A stretch of DNA of 24,706 bases, taken from the IMG/VR virus record IMGVR_UViG_3300025543_000201, positions 1 to 24,706 of that record; one strand, written 5' to 3'. The notes under the pieces are model-generated. The model was given only the letters and a program-made list of their open reading frames with translations. It had not been told where the DNA came from and did not search any database. Positions 14,382 through 22,759 of this stretch are shown here, in pieces. This DNA comes from a virus. The stretch's first letter is position 1; each line of letters starts with the position of its first letter. The translations under genes were made by a program, and so were the position numbers.

Positions 14382-16562
14382 TTAGTCGCTGACATCATAC
14401 CCGACGTTGCCACCACCCGCAACAACTCCGCCCGTGGCCGGTAAGCCCGCCCCGAAGCGCACGATGTTGTCGCGCTGCAGCTTTAGTGTCGCGAGTTTGT
14501 CGCGGATTGTGTTTGCTGCCCCGACTAAGTTCTCGTCAGGGGAACCGAACCACGGCTCAGAGGCCGCGGCGTCATCCTCGGCGTTCAGCAGCGCCTGCTC
14601 GAGCCGCGAAATGTCGTCGTTCAGTGGGTCCAGAGCACGCGCCTGCGCGGCAGACAGGCCAAACCTCGGAGCAGCTTCTGCGGCTGCGCCACCACGTCCA
14701 GCAGTTCGTGCGGCCAGCGTGGCGCGGGCCAAGGCCATCTTGTCAGCGGCTTCCTTTCGACCGAGGAAATCTTGGCGTGCTTGACTTAGCGCGTCGAGGC
14801 CGACCTGCCCAGCTTCACCGACTGCTTGCCCAAATGTAGGGGCCCGCGATGATGCCAAGGCCGCACCGAAGCGCGCCAGTGCAAGCCACTTATCCTGCTG
14901 CAGCATGCGATCTTCGTTTGTCTGCGGTGGAGGTACAGGCATTCCGCCAACTGTCGCGCCGCTTGTGGTACTGCCCGCAGGGCCTGTTGGTGCCTGCGGT
15001 GTGAGAACTTCTGGGGCGGGCGGTGCAGGTAGCAGCTCTTCGGGTGTCATGGTACCGAGGTCTTCAGCAGGTACGAGTGTAGCCATTTCTGGCGGTTCGG
15101 CCGTGCCGTAGTTCTCCGGATACTCATATCCCGCTATAGTCGGAGGGCCCGAAGTTAAAGCCTCTATGGCTCGATCTATAAACGCCGGACGGGGCCCTTG
15201 ATATCCCACCCTCGGGTCGATGTACCCGTAGTTCGGGTCAGCGGGGGGTACTTGCGGTTGGTCTCCACCCATACGGCGGTCCATGGCCATATCTGCAACA
15301 CGTTCGGTGCGCGGGCGAAGCCCTTCGGTAAGGTCCCCCATCGGCAGGGAGCTGAGGAATTGATCTAGGGGTGCCGCAGACATACCATCGCTGACGTCGA
15401 TAACATCGCCCCGTTCCGGGGCTGCTTGCTCTGGTGGTCCGCGACGCGCTCCGATCTCGGCAGCGCGCTCCGCTGCCCGGACCCGCGCGGCCGCATCTGC
15501 GATGCCTGTAATCCCCGCAGGTGTTTCTGGGCGCGGCGTAAAGTCAGATGCGCCGGCACCACGCTGCCCCTGCAAAAGTCGGTCAGGGACGTTAAACTCT
15601 ACGGGACCAACACCGAGGGCACGTCCGGCCATCGGGCCTTCGATCATCTGGTCCATCGTCTGTGGACCAAGCTCAGGCGGGGCCTCGGGGTCTCCATTCA
15701 AGATCGCTTGAATAAACGCGTCCGTCTCCATGCCGGCACTTCGCGCTTGGCGGTCCAGCAGAGTGAGGTCTTCTGGCGTGGCACGCCCCTCGATAGCTTT
15801 TGCAGCGTAAAATTCAGTAAGGTCGCGCTCTGGGGGCGTATACTGCGCATCAGAGCCCATCCGGCGGTCCATAGCCATATCGCGAGCGGCGCCACTATAG
15901 TAATCGCTCACATTCCGACTGATACCTGCTAGGCCGCCGTTTCTAAAGTTAATTAGCCCTTTTGAGCGGTCTCTCGCATAAGTTTCTGCGTCCTCTACGG
16001 TGTCAAACAACGGGAAGGTTTCACCTGTGATTGGATCAACAGGGCCATTCTTTTGCACGTAATCAAAGACCTCATCTTCAGAAAGGACGTTACCGGATTC
16101 ATCCACAGATGGGAAAGTGAGCCACTTACCGTCGAACGGAAATGTGACGGTTTTCTCAGAATAATACGAGCCGTCTGGATTCGCATAGAGCGGGCGTCCT
16201 ACCCGTGAAGTGAGGCCGCCCTCCTGCATGGTCTGCACGGGTGCAGCACCTTGCGTGGCGACGCCCGCTTGTGGTGTCATCATGCCGGTGTTCTGTGTCA
16301 TATCTGTCTGCGGCGCCAAGCTGCGAGCCATATCGGCGATGCCGCCTTGGGGCACACCTGCAGCATTAACTGTGTCTTGGGCAACAGTGCTTGTGGGCGG
16401 ACCTTTGTCGAGCGCAGCCGCATTCTCCATACGCGTACGTCGCTGCAGCTCGGTCATCACCAGAAATGGCGGCGCACTGCCCGACGGAGATTGCATCTCG
16501 CTAAGCAGTTGATCCTTGGAGAAGTCCTTGAGCTGCTCCTGCAGCTGAAATAAGTTCATCAT
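14382..16562 (-). CDS. Putative internal virion (ejection) protein, 726 aa
   Basis: Begins MMNLFQLQEQLKDFSKDQLL, then EMQSPSGSAPPFLVMTELQR, an opening I associate with internal core proteins of aquatic podophages. Residues about 130-205 (SYYSEKTVTFPFDGKWLTFP ... FDTVEDAETYARDRSKG) form a small domain related in pattern to the phage YRSEYS...IPTLVP...HARxRI module. The rest is Pro/Gly/Ala-rich. The nonapeptide DMAMDRRMG occurs twice (228-236 and 424-432), suggesting a repeated unit or a processing/assembly signal. The C-terminal part (about 560-680) is Ala-rich helix (WLALARFGAALASSRAPTFG). The first ATG (16560-16562) overlaps the preceding gene's stop as ATGA; a second ATG follows at once. 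AAGGA lies directly upstream, so M2 could also be used. Its place between two other likely ejection proteins supports a T7 gp14/15/16-like core role. Function is inferred. Confidence 0.72.
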   Translation of the reverse strand: MMNLFQLQEQLKDFSKDQLLSEMQSPSGSAPPFLVMTELQRRTRMENAAALDKGPPTSTVAQDTVNAAGVPQGGIADMARSLAPQTDMTQNTGMMTPQAGVATQGAAPVQTMQEGGLTSRVGRPLYANPDGSYYSEKTVTFPFDGKWLTFPSVDESGNVLSEDEVFDYVQKNGPVDPITGETFPLFDTVEDAETYARDRSKGLINFRNGGLAGISRNVSDYYSGAARDMAMDRRMGSDAQYTPPERDLTEFYAAKAIEGRATPEDLTLLDRQARSAGMETDAFIQAILNGDPEAPPELGPQTMDQMIEGPMAGRALGVGPVEFNVPDRLLQGQRGAGASDFTPRPETPAGITGIADAAARVRAAERAAEIGARRGPPEQAAPERGDVIDVSDGMSAAPLDQFLSSLPMGDLTEGLRPRTERVADMAMDRRMGGDQPQVPPADPNYGYIDPRVGYQGPRPAFIDRAIEALTSGPPTIAGYEYPENYGTAEPPEMATLVPAEDLGTMTPEELLPAPPAPEVLTPQAPTGPAGSTTSGATVGGMPVPPPQTNEDRMLQQDKWLALARFGAALASSRAPTFGQAVGEAGQVGLDALSQARQDFLGRKEAADKMALARATLAARTAGRGGAAAEAAPRFGLSAAQARALDPLNDDISRLEQALLNAEDDAAASEPWFGSPDENLVGAANTIRDKLATLKLQRDNIVRFGAGLPATGGVVAGGGNVGYDVSD

Positions 16563-17653
16563 CCTTGCAACCCCTTATACGCGCCGATTGCCTGTAGGCC
16601 CGTCCCGAGAATTTCACGTCCGGTATTTGCCGGAGCGTATGTGGTCTGTGTCTGCGAAGTTTCGATCGGCACACCCTGTAGGATAGAAGACATGCCCTGT
16701 AGCTGCTGCATCGGGAACGCCTGCTGCCGCAAAAAGTCTTGATACCCGATATCGAGCCCCGCCTGCCTGCGCGCTTCGTCGGTCTGGCCGAGAGCTTCTA
16801 GCATCTGCGCACCCTGAATATCGGCGCCACGTGCGGCCTCCCCGAGCCCCACCATCTGCATGGCTTGGTCGCTACTGAACCCAAGGGCTGCCAGCCGATC
16901 CTGCATAGCGCGTGCGTCTTCGGCTGCTTGCGCACCCTGCACTCGCCCTGCTTCGGAAGCGCCAAGTTCTTGGGCCCGGGCCCGCTCTGCAAGCTGTGCT
17001 TCTTCGCGCCCCATCTGCGCGGCGCGGTCTGCACCAAACATAGACTGGGCATCAGTATAAGCACTCTGCATGCCGCCGGCGTAGGTGTCACCCATTTGGC
17101 GCTGCAGCGCTTCTTCGGCCATGGCCTGTTCTACGCCTGACCGTGATCCGCCGAACGCCCCAGCTTGGACTGCCTGCGTATCTCTTGCACCTTGTCCGAT
17201 GTCGAACTGACGTCGCTGTTCGGCCATCTGCCGACTCAGCACGTTCTGGATATAGGGAGACATATATTGTTGTGCCGCTTGCGGTGTAAACATCTGCGCG
17301 TCGCTCAACTGACCGCCGCTCGTATCCACTCCGGAGAACTGATATGGTTGCTGCTCTGCGGCCACCTGCTGCCCTGCAGCGATGTTACCCCTCGACACAT
17401 CCATAGCTTCGCCGAGTCCGGCAATGCCAGATCCGGCTATACCGCGCGCCATGTCGGCAGATCGCAATTGATCCGCACCGGCTTCAGCGATTCGCTGCCC
17501 GCCGTAACCCTCATACGCGGCCATCGGGTTATAGATAGCCTCGGCATCTTTCAGGAGTCGACCGTAGTATGGTTTTGACTGCCCTGTAATGCGTGTGCTT
17601 GTGACTGTTTGGTCTACCGGTTCGGTAGGTGCACTGCTTCCGCCGCCCATCAT
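16559..17653 (-). CDS. Putative internal virion/DNA-transfer protein, 364 aa
   Basis: A 364-aa Ala/Gln/Gly-rich protein. Its most recognisable part, about residues 125-200, reads YMSPYIQNVLSRQMAEQRRQ, then AVQAGAFGGSRSGVEQAMAE and MGDTYAGGMQSAYTDAQSMF. This pattern (YMSPY.Q.V...GAFGGSR...) recurs in phage proteins annotated as DNA-transfer or internal virion proteins. The central region is long amphipathic helix without cysteines; the ends are Gly/Ser/Thr-rich. The start ATG 17651-17653 overlaps the upstream stop by 4 nt, with GGAG 8 nt before it; a second ATG follows at 17648-17650. The protein probably forms part of the internal core or the ejected channel with the 726-aa and 2327-aa products. 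It is not certain whether it corresponds to T7 gp14 or gp15. Confidence 0.72.
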   Translation of the reverse strand: MMGGGSSAPTEPVDQTVTSTRITGQSKPYYGRLLKDAEAIYNPMAAYEGYGGQRIAEAGADQLRSADMARGIAGSGIAGLGEAMDVSRGNIAAGQQVAAEQQPYQFSGVDTSGGQLSDAQMFTPQAAQQYMSPYIQNVLSRQMAEQRRQFDIGQGARDTQAVQAGAFGGSRSGVEQAMAEEALQRQMGDTYAGGMQSAYTDAQSMFGADRAAQMGREEAQLAERARAQELGASEAGRVQGAQAAEDARAMQDRLAALGFSSDQAMQMVGLGEAARGADIQGAQMLEALGQTDEARRQAGLDIGYQDFLRQQAFPMQQLQGMSSILQGVPIETSQTQTTYAPANTGREILGTGLQAIGAYKGLQG

Positions 17654-18120
17654 AGCGTGGACTCCCTATATTCATCCAAGGATTCGTGCAGGAAGAACTC
17701 TCGCACCGCCAAGCTGACCGACCGCATATAATCCCGCCCGCGCACCAACTGAATGGAGTGTAGCAGAATTTCGAGCGTGAGGTCTCGCAGTACGTAGGCC
17801 CGACTTACCTGAGTATCGGTACCTTTTTCTAGTTGGTTTGCATCCAACCACGCATTTATAGCAACTGACATGATTGGCACAAGCTCGCTCTTGAACCGCG
17901 CGAAAAACGGGTTTACGTGCATGTCTATCAGTAATTTGTACATCATACCGACGATCCACTCGTCAGAGATGGGTTTGTCTTTGTCGATCAGATCGTCAAA
18001 AAACTCGCTCGCCTCGCCGATCATCTGTACATACTGCACAGCATAAGCATCGCCGAGCCACGCCATTAACTGCGCGTCCCGAGCCTGACGCCATGGTTGG
18101 CTGTCGAACGCATGCGTCAT
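17650..18120 (-). CDS. Conserved-type structural-block protein, 156 aa (unknown role)
   Basis: A 156-aa mostly helical, acidic protein beginning MTHAFDSQPWRQARDAQLMA. A central segment, ASEFFDDLIDKDKPISDEWI, is followed by KLLIDMHVNPFFARFKSELV and IMSVAINAWLDANQLEKG. The NPFF...L.P...AI..W..A pattern is familiar from small proteins in the same cassette as LPD38-type giant proteins, but I know no assigned function. No signal peptide or membrane segment is visible. Both ends overlap neighbours by 4 nt (ATGA at 18117-18120 and at 17650-17653), so it is translationally coupled into the ejection-protein cassette. It could be a minor virion protein, scaffold or chaperone for its neighbours. Confidence 0.65.
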   Translation of the reverse strand: MTHAFDSQPWRQARDAQLMAWLGDAYAVQYVQMIGEASEFFDDLIDKDKPISDEWIVGMMYKLLIDMHVNPFFARFKSELVPIMSVAINAWLDANQLEKGTDTQVSRAYVLRDLTLEILLHSIQLVRGRDYMRSVSLAVREFFLHESLDEYRESTL

Positions 18121-19289
18121 GCTGGCACCATTCCGCCCGCTGCAACTGCGGCAGGCTGCTCTGTTTTACCGGTACGTGCCTCACGGACACGACCCATCAT
18201 ACGGTCAAGTTCTGCAGCGCCAGCGTCAGTCGAGCCGTTGCCGAGCCCACTTACGACATCTGCAGGGATGACAAACTCCCCATCACTGAGAAGAACGTCT
18301 GAGCTGCCGTCGTCCATGCGAGCCGGGATCATGTCTGACATACCGTCGCCGGGGCCGCGTACTGGACCTTCGCCGCCTTGAGGCGCGCGACCTGACTGCA
18401 CATCATCAACTAGCTTGCGGAGTGCTTCTTCACCGTAGGCCTGCACGAATGCTGCAAGGATCGGAGCCGCTTGTTCTTCTGGAATCTTACCCTGCACGGC
18501 TGCGATTGTACCTTCGACGATCGCTTTCTCGTTCATTGGTGGGGCTGCCTGTGGCGCGGATGCAGCGGCAATATCCGCCAGACCGCCACCTTGCATGGCT
18601 ATTGGGGCTTGCCCTGTCGGTGTAAATGACACCATGCCGCCGTTGGCCATCTTAGCGGGGCCAAAATACTGGAACTCGGCGTCGTATCCCGGACGATATC
18701 CCTCTGGGGGCGTGTATCGCTCACGCTGCATAGGGGCAGATCTCGGGATGTATTCGTCTTCTTCTTCCGCAGCGAAGGGTATTCTAGGTTGGCTTGCGGC
18801 TGCACCATACGCGGCCCCCATACCGGCACCTGATAGGGCGCCTTTGTTGAGTCCTGCGCGAATCATTTCGCTAATGGGTACACCTGTTGGCGCAGTGCCC
18901 ACAGACCCCATCCCGCTCGGGATGTTTTGGAGCATGCCGGATATTCCACCTGCAGCTGGAGTAGCGGCCGCTGCCCCGGGCAGCATCTGAGCGCCGGTCA
19001 TGCCTGCTAGAGGGTTCGCACCCGCAGCGGTTGTCATACCTGTGGCCGAAGCGCCACCTTGACCTAACAGACCCTGCGCGGCTTCCCCGCCACCGAGAAA
19101 CTTACCGGCGAGCCCGCCAGTAATCCCGGATAGAACACCTGCCTTGAGGCCCTTTTCGAGGTCTCCTGTCTGGATAGCAGTGCCGATACCTGAACCGAGC
19201 GCACCTGCAATGAGGGGGCTCATACCGCCGAGGATACCTGCACCGGCAGCTCCAGATCCAAGAAGGCTGAGAATGATGGGTAATACCAT
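18117..19289 (-). CDS. Putative virion protein with N-terminal hydrophobic region and GPG...SDGEFVIPADVV domain
   Basis: 390 aa from the preferred start. Residues 1-66 are strongly hydrophobic and Gly-rich (MVLPIILSLLGSGAAGAGIL ...), suggesting membrane interaction after ejection. The middle is Ala/Gly/Pro-rich with one acidic patch (EEEDEY). The C-terminal segment, about 308-375, carries GPGDGMSDMIPARMDDGSSD and VLLSDGEFVIPADVVSGLGN, a module widely repeated in phage structural proteins near tail and internal virion genes. A longer in-frame start at 19406 would run into the fibre gene. ATG 19287-19289 has AAAGGA 7 nt upstream and a promoter before it, so it is chosen. The stop overlaps the next gene's ATG by 4 nt. 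Likely an internal virion or tail-associated protein; exact role unknown. Confidence 0.72.
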   Translation of the reverse strand: MVLPIILSLLGSGAAGAGILGGMSPLIAGALGSGIGTAIQTGDLEKGLKAGVLSGITGGLAGKFLGGGEAAQGLLGQGGASATGMTTAAGANPLAGMTGAQMLPGAAAATPAAGGISGMLQNIPSGMGSVGTAPTGVPISEMIRAGLNKGALSGAGMGAAYGAAASQPRIPFAAEEEDEYIPRSAPMQRERYTPPEGYRPGYDAEFQYFGPAKMANGGMVSFTPTGQAPIAMQGGGLADIAAASAPQAAPPMNEKAIVEGTIAAVQGKIPEEQAAPILAAFVQAYGEEALRKLVDDVQSGRAPQGGEGPVRGPGDGMSDMIPARMDDGSSDVLLSDGEFVIPADVVSGLGNGSTDAGAAELDRMMGRVREARTGKTEQPAAVAAGGMVPA

Positions 19290-19296
19290 GGCGATT

Positions 19297-19302
19297 TCCT
19301 TT
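19297..19302 (-). promoter_or_regulatory. Ribosome-binding site fixing the 390-aa virion gene start
   Basis: AAAGGA on the - strand (complement of 19297-19302) is 7 nt before ATG 19287-19289 and downstream of the promoter at 19317-19345. It excludes the longer in-frame start at 19406. Confidence 0.6.
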
Positions 19303-19316
19303 GTCGTGTTCCGCGG

Positions 19317-19345
19317 ATTATAGCACGGGTATGTTGCGTTGTAAC
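19317..19345 (-). promoter_or_regulatory. Sigma-70-like promoter for the ejection-protein cassette
   Basis: On the - strand, TATAAT (complement of 19317-19322) is a perfect -10 box. GTTACA (complement of 19340-19345) lies 17 nt upstream and matches 4 of 6 bases of the -35 consensus. The site fills the 64-nt gap between the C1q-like fibre gene and the 390-aa virion gene, the only sizeable gap seen in the right block. Transcription would start near 19310, about 20 nt before the start codon. It would drive the five downstream genes separately from the tail genes. Confidence 0.6.
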
Positions 19346-19353
19346 CCCGTAGG

Positions 19354-20454
19354 TTAAAGTTGGATTTGCGCCACTGATAGCAGCACCGCTGGCACGTCTG
19401 GGGCAAAAGCCAGTCCGGTTGTAGCTGTGAGGTTCACCGCGGTGTCAGTAGCGGCCCATTTGAGTTCGAAGTAGTCTCCCGCCAAAAGAGGCAAGAGGTA
19501 GGTTGCGGACAGGTTTCGCTGGTCGCCGTTTGCTTTTATGGTATAAACCCGTGTCGTATTCGTTACGTCTGTGCCGTTCTTGGATATCCAAAAGTACAGC
19601 GTTTTTGCCGACGCGCTAGACGACGTGAACTGCACCGACATATCTATTTGGTAGAAGCCTGCCTGCGTTACGCTAATCCGCGATGTCGGCGTGCCGATCG
19701 AGATACCGTTTGCCAAGAGTGTGCCTTGCAGTGTGATTGGTGTTGCCGTGTTTGCAGTGGCCAAAGTCTGGCTCGTCGTGGAGTCGAACGCGCCGTAGTC
19801 CAACCCGATAGGGATTGTTGGGCGTACCATGATTTCGCCTTCGGTAGCGTCCACCACGAGAACTGCAGCGACGACGATGACAGCCTGCGGAGCAGTCGGG
19901 CGTACTTTGGTAAATGCACCTGCGGTGCTGGGCGATGCGTAGATGATGTCCCCTGCGAGCCATGTCTCTCCGACGTCGGTCCCTGTCGTGTCGATATTTC
20001 GCACCTTGCCGTATATTGTGACTGGACCGGTGGCGCCATCGACCATCTCGAATGTCGTAACCCCAACGAAGTAAACCTCGAGCACGGAGCCGTCTGCGAT
20101 GTACGGCGAAACCGTAATCTCGCCATTGACGCCGGCAAAGCCGACGACCGTGCCGTTCGGGATTGTGGACCCAGTGTCGTTCGTAACCCGCATGAAGGTT
20201 TCGAATCCAATCTGCTGTGTGACGCCGTTGAGATGCGTGAGGTCGATCGTGTCTTCGGCGCTGTTGTATGACAGCTGTCCTGTGTCGACGTTGTTGGCAC
20301 TCGTGGTGAGCGTCAGAGACGTAGCCCTTTCGGGGCCCGGCACGCGAGACTGCTGCGCAAATAGCGAGAACGCCCGCGTCACTTCGGCGAGATACTGCTG
20401 CGAGTATTGCCCCGGCGGCGTTGGAAAGTACGGGATGTTGAGGTTCTGTGCCAT
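19354..20454 (-). CDS. Tail fibre/spike-like protein with C1q-like C-terminal domain
   Basis: 366 aa. The N-terminus, IPYFPTPPGQYSQQYLAEVT then RAFSLFAQQSRVPGP (7-41), resembles the short helical anchor of phage fibres in aquatic podophages. Residues about 60-215 form beta-rich repeats of Val/Thr strands (LSYNSAEDTIDLTHLNGVTQ, GTVVGFAGVNGEITV, GDIIYASPSTAGAF, IMVRPTIPIGLDYG). Residues about 221-366 (ISVTQAGFYQIDMSVQF, TLYFWISKNG, LLPLLAGDYFELKWA) follow the strand order of a C1q/TNF-like jelly roll, a common trimeric receptor-binding fold. A strong GGAGGT Shine-Dalgarno sequence sits 5 nt before ATG 20454, inside the end of the upstream gene; the gap is 3 nt. It is probably a trimeric appendage on the tail or head. 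The C1q assignment is by pattern only. Confidence 0.72.
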   Translation of the reverse strand: MAQNLNIPYFPTPPGQYSQQYLAEVTRAFSLFAQQSRVPGPERATSLTLTTSANNVDTGQLSYNSAEDTIDLTHLNGVTQQIGFETFMRVTNDTGSTIPNGTVVGFAGVNGEITVSPYIADGSVLEVYFVGVTTFEMVDGATGPVTIYGKVRNIDTTGTDVGETWLAGDIIYASPSTAGAFTKVRPTAPQAVIVVAAVLVVDATEGEIMVRPTIPIGLDYGAFDSTTSQTLATANTATPITLQGTLLANGISIGTPTSRISVTQAGFYQIDMSVQFTSSSASAKTLYFWISKNGTDVTNTTRVYTIKANGDQRNLSATYLLPLLAGDYFELKWAATDTAVNLTATTGLAFAPDVPAVLLSVAQIQL

Positions 20455-20457
20455 AGT

Positions 20458-22317
20458 CTACCTCCGACCATCGGTGCGGATGTCGAGTCGCGGCACGCCG
20501 AGGCGCCAAGCCGTATTTGTCTGGTCCGACTCAACCCGCAACGCCATAGCCCGCCCGCGGATGCGGACAAACGTCTGCGTCGTAAACTGCTCGATCGGCA
20601 CAGTAGCAGATCGTACTGTCGTCGTCGCATCATCGCCGAACAGCGCGCCACCCGGGAAGTTCTTGGCTTTCAGAGTAAACGTCGCAAGCGGTGTGCCTGT
20701 GGACTTACGGAATGTGATATCTGGCAACAACCGGCTGGCAAACATGAACTGATCGCCCTCGGCGATGTCGACAGCACTCGACTCTATAAATGCGTTGATG
20801 GCGATCGGGGGGTTAATACTGCCATCATTGAGGCCGAACTCATGGTAGAAGATGCAGCCTGTCGGGCATGTAGCCAGAGGATACGCGTAGGTGCCGCGAT
20901 CAATCCATGCAGTGCGCGAGAGGCTGCCGTAATACCAGATATTCTGGGCGTAGTTGTACACTACATAGCGGTTGTTTTCGGCGCTGTCGGCTGATGGGTA
21001 GAACCACCAGACCTCGGAGAACGCAGCGTTGTGCCCAGCGGCAACTTTCTCAAGCTGTGCGATATTTATGTCAGAAAACACATAGTCTTTGACGAGGCAG
21101 TCCATCTGCTGCACTTGGCCGGCGTAGGCGTAGAACTCGCCCTTGCCCATCCAGAACACATTGTCGCCAGCAGCTACCGCAGCGTTTGGCCCGGCAATCG
21201 ACACGTTGGTCGATATTTCGCTCAAGCCAAAGGTAAACGGCGCGCCGATAAACTGCATGGTGTGGGCAGAGATATCAGTCAGCACGAGGATCTGCTGCTT
21301 GGTCTGTACGGCCGTGACGATGCCACTGCCTGTGCCGATGCGCAGCTCGCCCGCTGTCGTCGTTTCCCGCGCGCGCCACTCCAGCACGTTCTCTTGGTCC
21401 GAGAAGCGGATGACCAGCGGGTCCTGCACTCCGGGGTCGAACTCGGGATCGCACCCGAAGGCAATAGTGTGCCGGTCGCGTTCGGAGACGAGAACGCGTC
21501 GCGCGACCGTAGGCGCAGCTTGTGACCCCCCGAGGTCCACGATGTTCACGCCACGGGACGAAGTGCCCAGCGAGGCGTCCCAGTAAAAGATACCACCGTC
21601 CCGCGCGCAGAAGATTAGGTTCTCGCCGAAGTTATCCTGCGACCAGATGCGTAGCTGCCCCGTCGTCACCGAGGTGTCTGAGCTCGAACCCCATGTGCCG
21701 CGCGACCATGGACCAGTTCCCCAGCCGGTACCGAACGTCACTGTGTCGAGGCCCGGGTTGATCTGGTACGCCGCAACCGTCAGGGTGCCGCCGTCGCCTG
21801 TGTCGGAGGCCGTGGCTGCAACGCCCACGTCGATCTCATACGAGTTCGTATCTATAACACGTGTGATCTGGTGCTCGGCGTTCAGGACATCGGCGGTAAT
21901 ATCGCCACCAAGACTAACTGCATCTGAGAACGTGATGAATGCGCTAAGACGTGCCCCGTGCAGCGTGTGGGACACCGCGATCGTCGTGGACCCCGTCGTG
22001 GCGGCAAAGGTCGTCGTACCTGCAGCGGTCGTCAGCCGGATCGGCGTGATATCTAGGGGCTGCCCGCCCTCGGCGATGTAGTATTTCAGGTTTGTCCCGA
22101 GGCTCAGCAGTTGTTTGCCTGTGAGCGTCACCCAAGGGTGCAAGGAGCGCGCCGTACCGAGGAACGTCTGGCTATTAAAACTCGACCACCCCCCGATAGT
22201 TTCGGGGTACGTCTCACGGAAACGGATCTTGTCGCCGTCCACCCAGCCGCCCTCGTTCGCGAACGGAGTGATCTCGCGATTGATGCCGGGACGGAACTTA
22301 AGTGGTGTGAGTGTCAT
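20458..22317 (-). CDS. Tail nozzle/tubular-like protein (T7 gp12 or P22 gp10 analogue)
   Basis: A 619-aa beta-rich protein. The opening LKFRPGINREITPFANEGGW then VDGDKIRFRE...PETIGGW (6-44) matches the start of phage tail tubular/stabilisation proteins, which commonly read PGI.R......GRW.D.D.VRFR.G.P.KIGGW. Repeated blade-like strands follow (WVTLTGKQLLSLGTNLKYYI, LIFCARDGGIFYWD, DRHTIAFGCDPEFDPGVQDP, ILVLTDISAHTMQFIG, VFWMGKGEFYAYAGQVQQMD), suggesting a beta-propeller such as those of T7 gp12 and P22 gp10. An insertion at about 95-185 has Thr/Ala/Gly-rich strands and may be an Ig-like or decoration domain. The start ATG 22315-22317 has GGAG upstream, with a 4-nt gap after the chaperone gene. 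It would form the lower tail tube. Confidence 0.78.
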   Translation of the reverse strand: MTLTPLKFRPGINREITPFANEGGWVDGDKIRFRETYPETIGGWSSFNSQTFLGTARSLHPWVTLTGKQLLSLGTNLKYYIAEGGQPLDITPIRLTTAAGTTTFAATTGSTTIAVSHTLHGARLSAFITFSDAVSLGGDITADVLNAEHQITRVIDTNSYEIDVGVAATASDTGDGGTLTVAAYQINPGLDTVTFGTGWGTGPWSRGTWGSSSDTSVTTGQLRIWSQDNFGENLIFCARDGGIFYWDASLGTSSRGVNIVDLGGSQAAPTVARRVLVSERDRHTIAFGCDPEFDPGVQDPLVIRFSDQENVLEWRARETTTAGELRIGTGSGIVTAVQTKQQILVLTDISAHTMQFIGAPFTFGLSEISTNVSIAGPNAAVAAGDNVFWMGKGEFYAYAGQVQQMDCLVKDYVFSDINIAQLEKVAAGHNAAFSEVWWFYPSADSAENNRYVVYNYAQNIWYYGSLSRTAWIDRGTYAYPLATCPTGCIFYHEFGLNDGSINPPIAINAFIESSAVDIAEGDQFMFASRLLPDITFRKSTGTPLATFTLKAKNFPGGALFGDDATTTVRSATVPIEQFTTQTFVRIRGRAMALRVESDQTNTAWRLGVPRLDIRTDGRR

Positions 22318-22321
22318 GATG

Positions 22322-22753
22322 CTACTCCGGCGCTACGGGCCAGTTAATGTCCATGGGGAAACCCGCTTGGCTTGGCACATCCCGCAAAGCCTGCCGATAG
22401 GTGGCCCATGCAGCTTGGTCTACAGGCGCGTCTGCTATTTGCGTCCAGTCGGACTGGCTTAGGAGGGCGTCGCGTTTGGTGCGAGCTTGGGTGGCTAACT
22501 CGGTGGGAGTTTTATCGCCTATAGTCCAACCCCAAACATAAGTCCCATCACCTTGAACTGTAGGCTGCTCGTCACGCTTGGCAACTTGTCCTTCGTTGAC
22601 GTTCGGTTTTTCCGTTTGGGTCACGGGAAACACGCCCAGTGCGGCCAAGGTCGAAGGGCTTGGCTCTTTCGGGAAAGAGGTGTTTGGGTTGTCTTTACGA
22701 AGTTGGCGGAACGTATAACGCTCGGCATTACCGTCTGCAATTTTAATGTACAT
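22322..22753 (-). CDS. Phage tail-assembly chaperone-like protein (Phage_tail_APC type)
   Basis: 143 aa. The C-terminal half, RDALLSQSDWTQIADAPVDQ then AAWATYRQALRDVPSQAGFP (94-133), is the conserved core of the Phage_tail_APC family, found beside fibre genes and thought to assist fibre folding or assembly. The N-terminal 1-40 (MYIKIADGNAERYTFRQLRK DNPNTSFPKE) and the YVWGWT strand fit the same family. ATG 22753 has AAAGGA about 10 nt upstream, overlapping the stop region of the upstream gene; the tail nozzle gene follows after 4 nt. The partner is likely one of the adjacent fibre or virion proteins (23400-24542 or 22760-23398). Confidence 0.85.
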   Translation of the reverse strand: MYIKIADGNAERYTFRQLRKDNPNTSFPKEPSPSTLAALGVFPVTQTEKPNVNEGQVAKRDEQPTVQGDGTYVWGWTIGDKTPTELATQARTKRDALLSQSDWTQIADAPVDQAAWATYRQALRDVPSQAGFPMDINWPVAPE

Positions 22754-22759
22754 CAGCAG

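Noticed and set aside
19325-19350. Hairpin ACGGG...CCCGT in the gap before the 390-aa gene as a terminator
   Set aside because: Only 5 bp with a 16-nt loop and no T run; the same bases are better explained as promoter spacer.
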